From contig CANRFC010000001.1 in the NCBI GenBank assembly GCA_947629795.1, positions 141,369 to 205,368 of the forward strand: a stretch of DNA of 64,000 nt. The letters run 5' to 3'. This document shows positions 42,371 through 51,762 of the stretch, in pieces. Positions within the stretch are counted from its first letter, which is position 1; each line of letters opens with the position of its first letter. A model generated the notes under the pieces. It saw nothing but the letters and a program-made list of their open reading frames with translations, was not told the DNA's origin and made no database searches. The position numbers were made by a program, and so were the translations under genes. This DNA comes from an uncultured Oscillospiraceae bacterium (GTDB taxonomy: Bacteria; Bacillota; Clostridia; Oscillospirales; Oscillospiraceae).

Positions 42371-42478
42371 TTTACATAAAATTATTATGGTAAATTATTT
42401 CCCGCCCATTGATTTACATAATTTAATTATTGTAAACTTAACCGGCTTGTTTGATTTACATAAATAAATTATGGTAAA
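42371..42478. repeat. Three 24-bp palindromic operator-like repeats, period exactly 42 bp
   Basis: 42371-42394 TTTACATAAAATTATTATGGTAAA; 42413-42436 TTTACATAATTTAATTATTGTAAA; 42455-42478 TTTACATAAATAAATTATGGTAAA. Confidence 0.9.
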
Positions 42479-42517
42479 CAAATTTCCAGAAATAACCATA
42501 GCGCATAAAGATTTTTC

Positions 42518-42546
42518 TTGACACCGTCCACAAAATGGGGTATATT
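42518..42546 (+). promoter_or_regulatory. Sigma70-type promoter of the cold-shock gene
   Basis: TTGACA - 17 bp - TATATT, ~120 bp upstream of the cspA ATG. Confidence 0.75.
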
Positions 42547-42663
42547 ATCAGCGTGTTCTCATGTGAAAATTGATTGCCGCCTGTGTACGTCAGTCTGACA
42601 CAACACAGCCGGCTTTTATTTTTTGCTGCGGGGTCACAACATCTTTTTGGGAGGTTTCCAACA

Positions 42664-42876
42664 ATGAATCACGGTACTGTCAAATGGTTCAACAACGAGA
42701 AGGGCTACGGCTTCATCTCCAACGACGACGGCAGCGGCGACGTGTTCGTGCACTTCTCCGCCATCCAGGGCACCGGCTTCCGCACCCTGGAGGAGGGCCA
42801 GAAGGTAACTTACGACACCGAGCCCGATCCCAAGGACGCCGGCAAGATGCGCGCCATCAACGTGGTGGCCGAGTGA
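42664..42876 (+). CDS. cspA: CspA-family cold-shock protein
   Basis: [59 protein letters not shown] Shine-Dalgarno; RNP1 KGYGFI and RNP2 VFVHF. Confidence 0.97.
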   Translation: MNHGTVKWFNNEKGYGFISNDDGSGDVFVHFSAIQGTGFRTLEEGQKVTYDTEPDPKDAGKMRAINVVAE

Positions 42877-42980
42877 TCGAGCGTACTTCTCTTGGAAGAA
42901 AATCGCGCACACCTCTCAGTGCCGCCTCAGCAAGAGTCGGTCTCCGAGGGGCAATCTCAAAGCAACTTCTGATTCGCAAA

Positions 42981-43012
42981 GGCGGTGTGGCTACGGCTAC
43001 ACCGTCTTTTGC
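42981..43012 (+). terminator. Probable terminator of cspA
   Basis: GGCGGTGTGGCTACGGCTACACCGTCTTTT hairpin plus T run. Confidence 0.6.
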
Positions 43013-43177
43013 TGTCTGTGCCGTCGATACTCCCAATATCAAAAGCCATGTGCGTTGCAAATGATGAGATCACATATCAGCGCAAATACCCCGTTTTTGA
43101 GCGTAAAAACGCAAATGTCAGCCGCGATAAATTGCCTCCGATGCTTATGGTAAGCAGCGGAGGCCTTTTGGCCTTGA

Positions 43178-43206
43178 TTGACGAAATTAGACAGTAGCTG
43201 TATAAT
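43178..43206 (+). promoter_or_regulatory. Consensus sigma70 promoter directly outside the IS605 right end
   Basis: TTGACG - 17 bp - TATAAT, ~30 bp from the predicted IS edge, pointing toward it. Confidence 0.8.
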
Positions 43207-43233
43207 CTGAAATATGGCGGTAAATGGAAATGG

Positions 43234-43420
43234 GTTGACACTCCCCACGGCTAAAGCCGGGGGATTCTCGGTTCAGCGACCATTGCCTTCACCATGAGAG
43301 GTCTTACGCGGTCTCCCCGAGCGTTTGGTTCGGGCGTGTCCCGCCCTACCACATGGACTGGCTACACCAACAGGCGCAGCCCTTCGTTCAGAATGTTCTT
43401 CGCGGCGTTGATATCCCTGT
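43234..43420 (-). ncRNA. Candidate omega RNA (TnpB guide RNA) at the tnpB 3' end and IS right end; extent approximate
   Basis: Positional inference from IS605/TnpB biology; right-end hairpin at ~43242-43264. Confidence 0.45.
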
Positions 43421-44486
43421 CGTGGACGACCCCGCAGCTTGGGCAGGTCCACTCCCGGACGGAGAGGTCTTTGGTTCCGGGCCACTGAGTGCCGCAAGCA
43501 GAGCAAAGCTGACTGGACGGGAAAAATCGGTCAACAGTGACTACCTGTTTCCCGTACCATTCCGCCTTGTATTCCAACTGCCTGCGGAACTCGCCCCAGC
43601 TTGCATCAGAGATAGACCTTGCCAGCTTGCGGTTCTCCACCATTCTCTTGGGGGCCAAGTCCTCAATGCAGATGATATCGTTTTCCCGCACCAACTTTGT
43701 GGACAACTTGTGAAGCATATCTGCCCTCTGGTTTGCGATGTGCTCATGGAGACGGGCTACCTGGATCCTCGCCTTCTCCCGGCGATGGCTCCCCTTTGTT
43801 TTTCGGGAGAGCTGCCGCTGGAGCCTTGCGAGCTTCTTCTGGCTTTTGGACAGATACTTGTGGTTGGGGTACTCCGTTCCGTCGGAGGCAACGGCAAACG
43901 CCTTCAAACCCAAATCAAGACCAACTACTTCTCCGGTAGAGGGCAGAGGCTCCATCTCAACGTCGGTGCAGCATAGAGCGACAAAATATTTTCCGCTGGG
44001 ATTCTGACTGACCGTCGCGGATAGGATACGGCCCCTCACTTCCTTGCTGATTCTGCACTTCACAAGGCCGAGTTTGGGAAGTTGAACCGCTTTATCCAAC
44101 GCTTTGATATTCGTGCCAACGCACTTGCTCTTGTAGCTCTTTCGGTGGTCGCGCTTGCTCTTGAACCGTGGATAACCGGGTTTTCCGCCCTGTTTCACCC
44201 GCCGGAAAAAGTTTTGATAGGCGGTATCCAGCGTTTGCAAAGACGCTTGCAGAGAAGTGGCGTCCACCTCTTTCAGCCATTCCAATTCTCTCTTGAGAAG
44301 TGTCAGCTCCTTGTCCTGCTGAAACCGTGTAGGGGCTTTCCCGGTTTCTTTGTACATCTCCATCCGCTGCGCGAGAAAATGATCAAACACAAACCGGCAG
44401 CAACCGAAGGTCCGTTGGATCAAATTTTCTTGCCTTTGAGTTGGATATATCCGAAATTTGTAGCTGTATTCCATGTTTATCCTCAC
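43362..44486 (-). CDS. tnpB: RNA-guided endonuclease TnpB (IS605 OrfB)
   Basis: 374 aa; Ruv[19 protein letters not shown], Ruv[15 protein letters not shown], zinc ribbon [10 protein letters not shown]...WTCPSCG, Ruv[16 protein letters not shown] all present. Confidence 0.95.
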   Translation of the reverse strand: MRINMEYSYKFRIYPTQRQENLIQRTFGCCRFVFDHFLAQRMEMYKETGKAPTRFQQDKELTLLKRELEWLKEVDATSLQASLQTLDTAYQNFFRRVKQGGKPGYPRFKSKRDHRKSYKSKCVGTNIKALDKAVQLPKLGLVKCRISKEVRGRILSATVSQNPSGKYFVALCCTDVEMEPLPSTGEVVGLDLGLKAFAVASDGTEYPNHKYLSKSQKKLARLQRQLSRKTKGSHRREKARIQVARLHEHIANQRADMLHKLSTKLVRENDIICIEDLAPKRMVENRKLARSISDASWGEFRRQLEYKAEWYGKQVVTVDRFFPSSQLCSACGTQWPGTKDLSVREWTCPSCGVVHDRDINAAKNILNEGLRLLV

Positions 44487-44875
44487 ACATTTTTTTGGTC
44501 CTCAATATATTGCTTGATGACAGACAGAGGAGCGCCGCCGACTGTGGAGACAAAATATGCGTTTGTCCACAGAGAGGGGAGTCTGGAGCGCAGCCATCCA
44601 AATTCCTGGCGCAATATCCGAGATGTGCGGCCTTTTATTCGCTTGACGGCCTTGTGTACGCCAAACTGAGGGTCTACTTCCATCAGCAGATGCACATGGT
44701 CTGGCATGATTTCCATCTCAATGACTTCAATTCGATATTCGGCGCAAATTTCCTTTATCAATGCTTTCAGCCGAATATCTACGCCATTGTCCAAGACCTT
44801 TCGGCGGTATTTTGGGCACCAGACCACGTGATATTTGCAGGAGTACACCACATTATGATTGCTTTTGTATTCCAT
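44483..44875 (-). CDS. tnpA: IS200/IS605 Y1 transposase TnpA
   Basis: [28 protein letters not shown]...[13 protein letters not shown] (HUH)...VIKQYIEDQ (candidate catalytic Tyr). ORF track extends to 44899; start at 44875 preferred. Confidence 0.93.
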   Translation of the reverse strand: MEYKSNHNVVYSCKYHVVWCPKYRRKVLDNGVDIRLKALIKEICAEYRIEVIEMEIMPDHVHLLMEVDPQFGVHKAVKRIKGRTSRILRQEFGWLRSRLPSLWTNAYFVSTVGGAPLSVIKQYIEDQKNV

Positions 44876-45000
44876 GCAAAAGATTATACTACTCAACAAA
44901 AACTAATGCAACCCTGTAGTCCCTATACGGGAAAATAAGGTGTGGCTTATATCCCCATGCCTAAAGGTAGGGGCTTCACGCCACGTTTGGTAAAGAGACA

Positions 45001-45783
45001 ATGCCAGTCAACAAGAACACACTGAAAGCGGAGCTATCCGCAAATGGCAACCGCGTTTGCCAAGATATACAGGCCGTCGCATCGGAGCTGAGTACCACAC
45101 TTACGGATACGGAGACTCTTGTCGGCACTTGCGTCAACCGGCAGGCGATCCCGTTTATCCTGTGGAATGATTTTTTCAATGTGGCTGGTACACTCTCTCC
45201 CAAAAGCGGGAAGCAACAGTACCGTTATAAATGGGGTGATAAGGTCTTTGTGGATTTTGGCTGTGCCAACATTCAGACGGAAATTTCTTTCCCCCATCCG
45301 GCCATCGTGCTTTATAATTTCTCCAATACGGTCATTATCGCGCCGACTACCTCAGACGATAATCCGTCTTTCTCTGCCGATATTGAATCGGTGGTTATCA
45401 AGGCGGACAAGGATGGGAAGATATTCCCGAAAGATACGGTCATCAACCTCCACCAAATCAAGGCCGTACATAAAGAGCGCATCATCAGCAACCTGAAATG
45501 CAATGTACGCGATTACACTGTCAGCCCTGCCGAGATTCAGCGGCTGAACAACATCGCGCAAAGGCCGGTATTTGCCAACGGAATTGACCTTATGGCCTGT
45601 ATTCGCATCAAGCTGGCGTCGATGTTCGCAGCGTCGTATGTCCAGGGATTGATTACAGCGGCCGAGACAGCAAAGGAGACGGTCAAGGCACAGGCGGAGC
45701 AGCTTGTGGAGAAAGACGCTGAGATTGCCCGACTAAAAGTTGAGTTGGACGCGCTCACAAGAAAGCAGGATAACAACGGTTAA
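45001..45783 (+). CDS. PemK/MazF-like protein with N- and C-terminal helical extensions
   Basis: Core RYKWGDKVFVDFGCANIQTEISFPHPAIVLYNFSNTVIIAPTTSDD...DTVINLHQIKAVHKERI resembles PemK/MazF; C-terminus is a heptad-rich helix (AAETAKETVKAQAEQLVEKDAEIARLKVELDAL). Confidence 0.75.
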   Translation: MPVNKNTLKAELSANGNRVCQDIQAVASELSTTLTDTETLVGTCVNRQAIPFILWNDFFNVAGTLSPKSGKQQYRYKWGDKVFVDFGCANIQTEISFPHPAIVLYNFSNTVIIAPTTSDDNPSFSADIESVVIKADKDGKIFPKDTVINLHQIKAVHKERIISNLKCNVRDYTVSPAEIQRLNNIAQRPVFANGIDLMACIRIKLASMFAASYVQGLITAAETAKETVKAQAEQLVEKDAEIARLKVELDALTRKQDNNG

Positions 45784-45815
45784 TTTCTGCATATACTAAC
45801 ATAGGCAAATTGAAC

Positions 45816-45844
45816 TTGACACTGCATGGGAAATTTGCTATACT
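45816..45844 (+). promoter_or_regulatory. Consensus promoter of an orphan small RNA
   Basis: TTGACA - 17 bp - TATACT. Confidence 0.75.
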
Positions 45845-45850
45845 TTAAGC

Positions 45851-45955
45851 AGATGCCGAAAGGCTCTATCTTGTCAGCTCGAAAGAGTGAGACATTTAAC
45901 TTTTTGCTTAAAGTGCGGATGGGGATTGTGAAAGCAATCCCCATCCATCTTTTTT
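45851..45955 (+). ncRNA. Unassigned small structured RNA
   Basis: Starts after a consensus promoter; contains GCC-GAAA-GGC and CTC-GAAA-GAG GNRA-capped hairpins; ends in a perfect 12-bp terminator stem (45917-45928/45935-45946) plus T6; no ORF or RBS. Confidence 0.65.
45917..45955 (+). terminator. Strong Rho-independent terminator
   Basis: GGATGGGGATTG-TGAAAG-CAATCCCCATCC followed by ATCTTTTTT. Confidence 0.92.
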
Positions 45956-46103
45956 AGAAAAACACACGCAGTCCTGTCAGAAGCAAAGGCTTCATTGTGT
46001 GCTGCCTTTTCTGTTTGGGGCTCTCATCGCCCAATGCAATTTAATTGATCGTCTGACCGTCTTCAGGTGTGCGCGATTTTTTTGCTTTTCCGGAGGGATG
46101 CCG

Positions 46104-46325
46104 TCACTCCATCTCGGCCACCAGCCGGCGGAACCGCTTGGGGTCGACGTCGTCCTCCACCACCACGCTGGCATGCTTCCCCACCAGGTCAAAAAGTCCC
46201 AGCAGCGACCGGGCGTCCAACATCACGGTCCCGCAGTTGAGCCAGACCTCATAGGGCTCCTTGCTGGCCAGGAGGTTGATCCTCTCCACCTGCTTTGCAG
46301 AGGTAATGTCGATTTCTCGGACCAT
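46104..46325 (-). CDS. HPr-like fold protein lacking the canonical HPr active-site motif
   Basis: MVREIDITSAKQVERINLLASKEPYEVWLNCGTVMLDARSLLGLFDLVGKHASVVVEDD resembles HPr C-terminal region (..AKSIMGLMSL..); no GLHARPA; RBS AAGGTGGGATC. Confidence 0.6.
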   Translation of the reverse strand: MVREIDITSAKQVERINLLASKEPYEVWLNCGTVMLDARSLLGLFDLVGKHASVVVEDDVDPKRFRRLVAEME

Positions 46326-46581
46326 AGATGATCCCACCTTTCTTTGCAGCCTTGCCATGGGCAACACAGCTTCCTGTGTTGCCCCACATTTTAGCAGTCC
46401 GCCCTTCTCCTGTCAACGACCATCTTATACGAATCGCACAATTGGAAACGGTTCCAATTGTGCGATTTGACTAATCCGTGCTTTCCTTCTTTTCCCTTGC
46501 CTTTTTCCCTCCGCCAAGATATAATAGAGTCAGAATAAGACGAAAAAATGGGACAACCCTAAAAAATTCGGAGGTATCGCC

Positions 46582-47817
46582 ATGGAAGTACGCCGTGAAG
46601 CCACGCTCCGCGCCCTGACCCGCCGCCGGAACAGCGGTCAGGTCAAGGTCATCACCGGCCTGCGTCAGTCGGGCAAGTCCACCCTCCTGCGCCAGTTCCG
46701 GGAATCCCTTCTCTCCGGCGGTCTGAGGGAGGACCAGGTCCTCCTCCTGGCCTTCAACGACCGCTCCAGCCGCGCCCTCCGGGACCCGGACAAGCTCCTG
46801 GCCCACCTGAAGGCCCGGGCCGCTGACGGCGAGCCCATGGTCTTCCTTCTGGACGACATCCACCGGGTCAAGGACTTTGAGGAGGTCCTCATGGGCCTGC
46901 TCACCCTCCCCAACGCCGACGTCTACGTCACCGGCGGCAGCGCCGAGCGCCTGTCCTCCCAGGTCCTCACCGACTTCCGGGGCAAGCGGGAGGAGATCCA
47001 CCTCTACCCCCTCTCCTTCCGGGAGTTCGTCACCGCCTATCCCGGCGACCCCCAGGGGGCCTGGGCGGACTTCCAGACCTACGGCGGCCTTCCCGGCGTC
47101 CTGTCCCGCGCCGAGCCGGAGGAGAAGATGGAGTACCTGAAGAGCCTTCTCTCTGAGGTCATCCTCCCCGATCTGGCCCAGCGCTGCCACCTGCGCTCCG
47201 GGGAGGAGCTGACCGGTCTGGTGCGCACCCTGGCCGAGCTGGAGGGCTCCTTCACCAACCCCACCAAGCTCTCCAAGACCTTCCAGACCGCCAAGGGCAC
47301 TCCCCTCACCGACAAGACCCTCCGCCGCTACCTGGGCCATTTGGAGGACTCCTACCTCATCCGCCGCTCGGACCGCTACGACATCAAGGCCAGCCGCTTC
47401 CTGAACACTCCGGTGAAGTACTACTTTGAGGACGCCGGCCTGCGCAGCGCCGCCCTGAACTTCTGGCAGCAGGACCCCGACCGCATCCTGGAGAATCTGG
47501 TCTACACCGACCTGCGCTGCCGGAGCTTCCACGTAGACGCCGGCGTGGTGGAGCGCTCCCAGCGCTCCTCCTCCGGCCGGTCACGGCAGTACCTGAACGT
47601 GGACTTTGTGGCCACCCTGGGGGACCGGCGCTACTACCTGCTCTCCGCCCTCTCCCCCGATTCCGACCCCCAGCGCCGCCCCCTGCGCTCCATCGACGAC
47701 TCCTTCCGCAAGATCGTCCTGGTGAAGGACGACCTGCCCCCCCGCCGGGACCCCTCCGGCCTGGTCACCGTGGGCGTCCGGCACTTCCTTCTGGCCCCCT
47801 CGGTCCGGGACCTTTAA
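46582..47817 (+). CDS. AAA+ ATPase with DUF4143-type C-terminus
   Basis: Walker A TGLRQSGKSTLL; FLLDDIHRVKDFEEVL; LSFREFVTAY; C-terminal KYYFEDAGLRSAALNF...ILENLVYTDL. Confidence 0.85.
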   Translation: MEVRREATLRALTRRRNSGQVKVITGLRQSGKSTLLRQFRESLLSGGLREDQVLLLAFNDRSSRALRDPDKLLAHLKARAADGEPMVFLLDDIHRVKDFEEVLMGLLTLPNADVYVTGGSAERLSSQVLTDFRGKREEIHLYPLSFREFVTAYPGDPQGAWADFQTYGGLPGVLSRAEPEEKMEYLKSLLSEVILPDLAQRCHLRSGEELTGLVRTLAELEGSFTNPTKLSKTFQTAKGTPLTDKTLRRYLGHLEDSYLIRRSDRYDIKASRFLNTPVKYYFEDAGLRSAALNFWQQDPDRILENLVYTDLRCRSFHVDAGVVERSQRSSSGRSRQYLNVDFVATLGDRRYYLLSALSPDSDPQRRPLRSIDDSFRKIVLVKDDLPPRRDPSGLVTVGVRHFLLAPSVRDL

Positions 47818-47892
47818 AAGCCCTTTCTTTTCCTTGTATTCCGCCCAGAATATGATATGATAGAGATAGAAGAAAATCTTGGAGGTGTTGCT

Positions 47893-49107
47893 ATGGACCC
47901 CATCAAATGGCAGGAAAATCAGCTCCCCCCCACCGATGACGCCCAGCTCCCGGTCATGTCTCTGGACCGGGTGGCCAAAGCCCGCGCCTTCCATCAGAGC
48001 TTCCCCCAGTACGCCCCCACCCCCCTGGCCCGTCTGCCCCATCTGGCGGCGCTGCTGGGCCTGGGCGGCCTCTTCGTCAAGGACGAGAGCTACCGCTTCG
48101 GCCTCAACGCCTTTAAGGTCCTGGGGGGCTCCTTCGCCATGGCCTCCTACATCGCCGAGGCCCTGGGCCGGGACGTGGGCGAGATGACCTACGACGTCCT
48201 CACCGGCGACGCGCTGCGCAGGGACTTCGGCCAGGCCACCTTCTTCACCGCCACCGACGGCAACCACGGCCGGGGTGTGGCCTGGGCCGCCCGCCAGCTG
48301 GGCCAGAAGGCGGTGGTCCTCATGCCCAAAGGCACCGTAAAGTCCCGCTTTGACAACATCGCCAGGGAGGGCGCCCAGGTCACCATCGAGGACATGAACT
48401 ACGACGACTGCGTCCGCAAAGCCAACGCCCTGGCCCAGGCCACCCCCCACGGCGTCATGGTCCAGGACACCGCCTGGGCCGGCTACGAGAAGATCCCCGC
48501 CTGGATCATGGAGGGCTACGGCACCATGGCCGCCGAGGCCGCCGACCAGCTCTGCGATGCCGGCACAGGGCGCCCCACCCACATCTTCATCCAGGCCGGC
48601 GTGGGCTCCCTGGCTGGAGCCGTGGCCGGGTATTATGTCAACCGCTTCCCCGATGATCCCCCCAGGATCGTGGTGGTGGAGTCCTCCGCCGCCGCCTGCC
48701 TCTACGAGAGCGCCCTGGCCGGAGACGGCGCCCCCCGCTTCGTCACCGGGGACCTGGCCACTATCATGGCCGGCCTGGCCTGCGGCGAGCCCAACACCAT
48801 CTCCTTTGACATCCTGAAGAACCACGCCGCCTGCTTCGTCTCCTGCCCCGACTGGGTCTCCGCCCTGGGCATGCGCCTGCTGGGGGCCCCTGTCAAGGGG
48901 GACGACCGGGTGATCTCCGGCGAGTCCGGCGCGGTAGGGGCCGGCCTGGTCTACGCCCTGATGACCGATCCCGCCTGGGCCGATCTCCGCCGGGCCCTGG
49001 CCCTGGACGGCAGCAGCCAGGTCCTTCTCTTCTCCACCGAGGGGGACACCGACCCGGAGAACTACCGCAAGATCACCTGGGAGGGCGCCCACCCCGCCCC
49101 TTTCTGA
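47893..49107 (+). CDS. ygeX: Diaminopropionate ammonia-lyase (PLP-dependent, YgeX)
   Basis: MDPIKWQENQLPPT...LFVKDESYRFGLNAFKVLGGSFA (PLP lysine region), TATDGNHGRGVAWAARQLG; RBS GGAGGTGTTGCT. Confidence 0.92.
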   Translation: MDPIKWQENQLPPTDDAQLPVMSLDRVAKARAFHQSFPQYAPTPLARLPHLAALLGLGGLFVKDESYRFGLNAFKVLGGSFAMASYIAEALGRDVGEMTYDVLTGDALRRDFGQATFFTATDGNHGRGVAWAARQLGQKAVVLMPKGTVKSRFDNIAREGAQVTIEDMNYDDCVRKANALAQATPHGVMVQDTAWAGYEKIPAWIMEGYGTMAAEAADQLCDAGTGRPTHIFIQAGVGSLAGAVAGYYVNRFPDDPPRIVVVESSAAACLYESALAGDGAPRFVTGDLATIMAGLACGEPNTISFDILKNHAACFVSCPDWVSALGMRLLGAPVKGDDRVISGESGAVGAGLVYALMTDPAWADLRRALALDGSSQVLLFSTEGDTDPENYRKITWEGAHPAPF

Positions 49108-49156
49108 TTCCATTTTGTAATTTATCACAACAAAATAACGAAAAGGAGGCATTCCC

Positions 49157-50539
49157 ATGGACTTTGACGCCATCAAGCAAGCCGCCCAAAGTTACGGCCC
49201 CGCCATGACCGCCTTTCTCCGGGCCATGATCTCCCACCCCAGCGAGAGCTGTGAGGAGAAGGAGGTGGTCTCCTGCATCAAGGCCGAGATGGAGAAACTG
49301 GGCTTCGACGCCGTGGAGGTGGACGGCCTGGGCAACGTCATCGGCTGGATGGGCGACGGGGACAAGGTCATCGCCATCGACGGCCACATCGACACCGTGG
49401 GGGTGGGCAACCGGGACAACTGGACCGCCGACCCCTACGCCGGCTGGGAGGATGACGCCGTCATCTTCGGCCGGGGCGGCTCCGACCAGGAGGGCGGCGT
49501 GGCCTCGGCGGTCTACGGCGCCAGGATCATGAAGGACCTGGGCCTCATCCCCGCCGGGTACCGCATCATGGTGGTGGGGAGCGTCCAGGAGGAGGACTGC
49601 GATGGCATGTGCTGGCAGTACATCCTGAACAAGGGCCACCCCGAGCTGAAGGAGAAGCTGGAGTTCGTCATCTCCACCGAGCCCACCGACGGCGGCATCT
49701 ACCGGGGCCACCGGGGCCGCATGGAGATCCGGGTGGACGTGAAGGGCGTGTCCTGCCACGGCTCCGCCCCGGAGCGGGGAGACAACGCCATCTACAAGAT
49801 GGCGGACATCCTCCAGGATGTGCGGGCCCTGAACGAGAACCCGGCGGACGACACGGTGGAGATCAAGGGCCTTGTGAAGATGCTGGATCCCAGGTACAAC
49901 CCGGAGCACTACGAGGACGCCCGGTTCCTGAGCCGGGGCACCTGCACGGTCTCCCAGATCTTCTACACCTCCCCCAGCCGCTGCGCCGTGGCGGACTCCT
50001 GCGCCATCTCCATAGACCGCCGCATGACAGCCGGCGAGACCTGGGACTCCTGTCTGGAGGAGATCCGCAGCCTGCCCAGCGTACAGAAGTACGGGGACGA
50101 TGTGAAGGTCTCCATGTACATGTACGACAGGCCCTCCTGGACCGGCGCGGTGTATGAGACCGAGGCGTACTTCCCCACCTGGATCAACCGGGAGAACGCC
50201 GCCCACGTCCAGGCATTGGTGGATGCCCACCACGCCCTCTTCGGGGACAAGCGCATCGGCGCCCCCAGTGCCATGCACCTCCGGCAGCGGCCCCTCATAG
50301 ACAAGTGGACCTTCTCCACCAACGGTGTGGCCATCCAGGGCCGGTACGGCATCCCCTGCGTGGGCTTCGGCCCCGGGGCGGAGAGCCAGGCCCACGCCCC
50401 CAACGAGATCACCTGGAAGCAGGATCTCGTGACCTGCGCCGCCCTCTACGCCGCGGTGCCCGGTCTCTACAAAGAGGAGAACAAGACCGCAGACATCGCC
50501 CAGTTCCGGGCAGGCCTCACGGACAACGACATTCGCTGA
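49157..50539 (+). CDS. ygeY: YgeY family selenium-metabolism-linked hydrolase (M20-like)
   Basis: [64 protein letters not shown]; follows ygeX. Confidence 0.92.
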   Translation: MDFDAIKQAAQSYGPAMTAFLRAMISHPSESCEEKEVVSCIKAEMEKLGFDAVEVDGLGNVIGWMGDGDKVIAIDGHIDTVGVGNRDNWTADPYAGWEDDAVIFGRGGSDQEGGVASAVYGARIMKDLGLIPAGYRIMVVGSVQEEDCDGMCWQYILNKGHPELKEKLEFVISTEPTDGGIYRGHRGRMEIRVDVKGVSCHGSAPERGDNAIYKMADILQDVRALNENPADDTVEIKGLVKMLDPRYNPEHYEDARFLSRGTCTVSQIFYTSPSRCAVADSCAISIDRRMTAGETWDSCLEEIRSLPSVQKYGDDVKVSMYMYDRPSWTGAVYETEAYFPTWINRENAAHVQALVDAHHALFGDKRIGAPSAMHLRQRPLIDKWTFSTNGVAIQGRYGIPCVGFGPGAESQAHAPNEITWKQDLVTCAALYAAVPGLYKEENKTADIAQFRAGLTDNDIR

Positions 50540-50553
50540 GAAGAGAAGGAGAC

Positions 50554-51762
50554 ATGATTCCCATGGACAAGAACACACTGCACTTCTATCTGGACAAGCT
50601 GGCCGGCCTGGACTTCCACAAGATGTACAACGGGGACTTCTTCCTCACCTGGGAGAAGACCGATGACGAGCTGGCGGCGGTCTTCACCGTGGCAGACGCC
50701 CTCCGGAACCTCCGGGAGCGGAACATCTCCACCAAGATCTTCGACTCCGGCCTGGGCATCTCCCTGTTCCGGGACAACTCCACCCGCACCCGCTTCTCCT
50801 TCGCCTCGGCCTGCAACCTGCTGGGCCTGGAGGTCCAGGACCTGGACGAGGGCAAGAGCCAGATTGCCCACGGCGAGACCGTCCGGGAGACCGCCAACAT
50901 GATCTCCTTCATGGCCGACGTCATCGGCATCCGGGACGACATGTACATCGGCAAGGGCCACACCTACCAGAAGGCGGTGGTGGATGCCGTCACCCAGGGC
51001 CACGCCGACGGGGTCCTGGAGCAGAAGCCCACCCTGGTGAACCTCCAGTGCGACATCGACCACCCCACCCAGTGCATGGCGGATATGCTCCACGTCATCC
51101 ACCATTTCGGCGGCGTGGAGAACCTCAAGGGCAAGAAGGTGGCCATGACCTGGGCCTACTCCCCCAGTTACGGCAAGCCCCTCTCGGTCCCCCAGGGAGT
51201 CATCGGCCTGTTCACCCGCTTCGGCATGGACGTGACCCTGGCCCATCCCCAAGGCTACGAGGTCATGCCAGAGGTGGAGGAGATCGCCCGCGCCAACGCC
51301 GCCAAGACCGGCGGCAGCTTCTCCAAGACCCACTCCATGGCCGAGGCCTTCCGGGACGCCGACATCGTCTATCCCAAGTCCTGGGCCCCCTTCGCCGCCA
51401 TGGAAAAGCGCACCGACCTCTACGGCAAGGGAGACACCGCCGGCATCCAGGCCCTGGAGAAGGAGCTCCTGGCCCAGAACGCCCAGCACAAGGACTGGAC
51501 CTGCTCCGAGGAGCTGATGAAGACCACCAAGGACGGCAAGGCCCTCTATCTCCACTGCCTTCCCGCCGACATCAGCGGCGTGAGCTGCCTGGAGGGCGAG
51601 GTGGACGGCTCGGTCTTTGACCGCTACCGGGACCCCCTCTACAAGCAGGCCAGCTACAAGCCCTACATCATCGCCGCCATGATCTTCCTGGCCAAGTCCA
51701 AGGACCCCGCCGCCCTCCTGCAGGCCCTGGAAGAGCGCGCCACCCCCCGCCATCTGGGGTGA
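50554..51762 (+). CDS. ygeW: Knotted carbamoyltransferase YgeW
   Basis: FRDNSTRTRFSFASACNLLGLEVQDLDEGKSQIAHGETVRETANMISFMADVIGIRDD; ends LYLHCLPADISG...; RBS GAAGGAGAC. Confidence 0.93.
   Translation: MIPMDKNTLHFYLDKLAGLDFHKMYNGDFFLTWEKTDDELAAVFTVADALRNLRERNISTKIFDSGLGISLFRDNSTRTRFSFASACNLLGLEVQDLDEGKSQIAHGETVRETANMISFMADVIGIRDDMYIGKGHTYQKAVVDAVTQGHADGVLEQKPTLVNLQCDIDHPTQCMADMLHVIHHFGGVENLKGKKVAMTWAYSPSYGKPLSVPQGVIGLFTRFGMDVTLAHPQGYEVMPEVEEIARANAAKTGGSFSKTHSMAEAFRDADIVYPKSWAPFAAMEKRTDLYGKGDTAGIQALEKELLAQNAQHKDWTCSEELMKTTKDGKALYLHCLPADISGVSCLEGEVDGSVFDRYRDPLYKQASYKPYIIAAMIFLAKSKDPAALLQALEERATPRHLG

Larger units (their letters stand above)
43234..44990 (-). mobile_element. IS200/IS605-family insertion sequence (tnpA + tnpB), apparently intact; boundaries approximate
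   Basis: Right-end hairpin CCCCCGGCTTTAGCCGTGGGGAG at ~43242-43264 (minus sense) and left-end hairpin CCCCTACCTTTAGGCATGGGG at ~44953-44974. tnpA and tnpB overlap by ATGA. TTTAC flanks the left end. Confidence 0.9.

Noticed and set aside
42371-42478. Short CRISPR-like array (24-bp repeats, 18-bp spacers)
   Set aside because: Only three A/T-rich full palindromes with spacers too short for CRISPR and no cas genes; phased operators fit better.
46471-47532. - strand 353-aa ORF
   Set aside because: Antisense to the DUF4143 ATPase, which has Walker motifs and an RBS.
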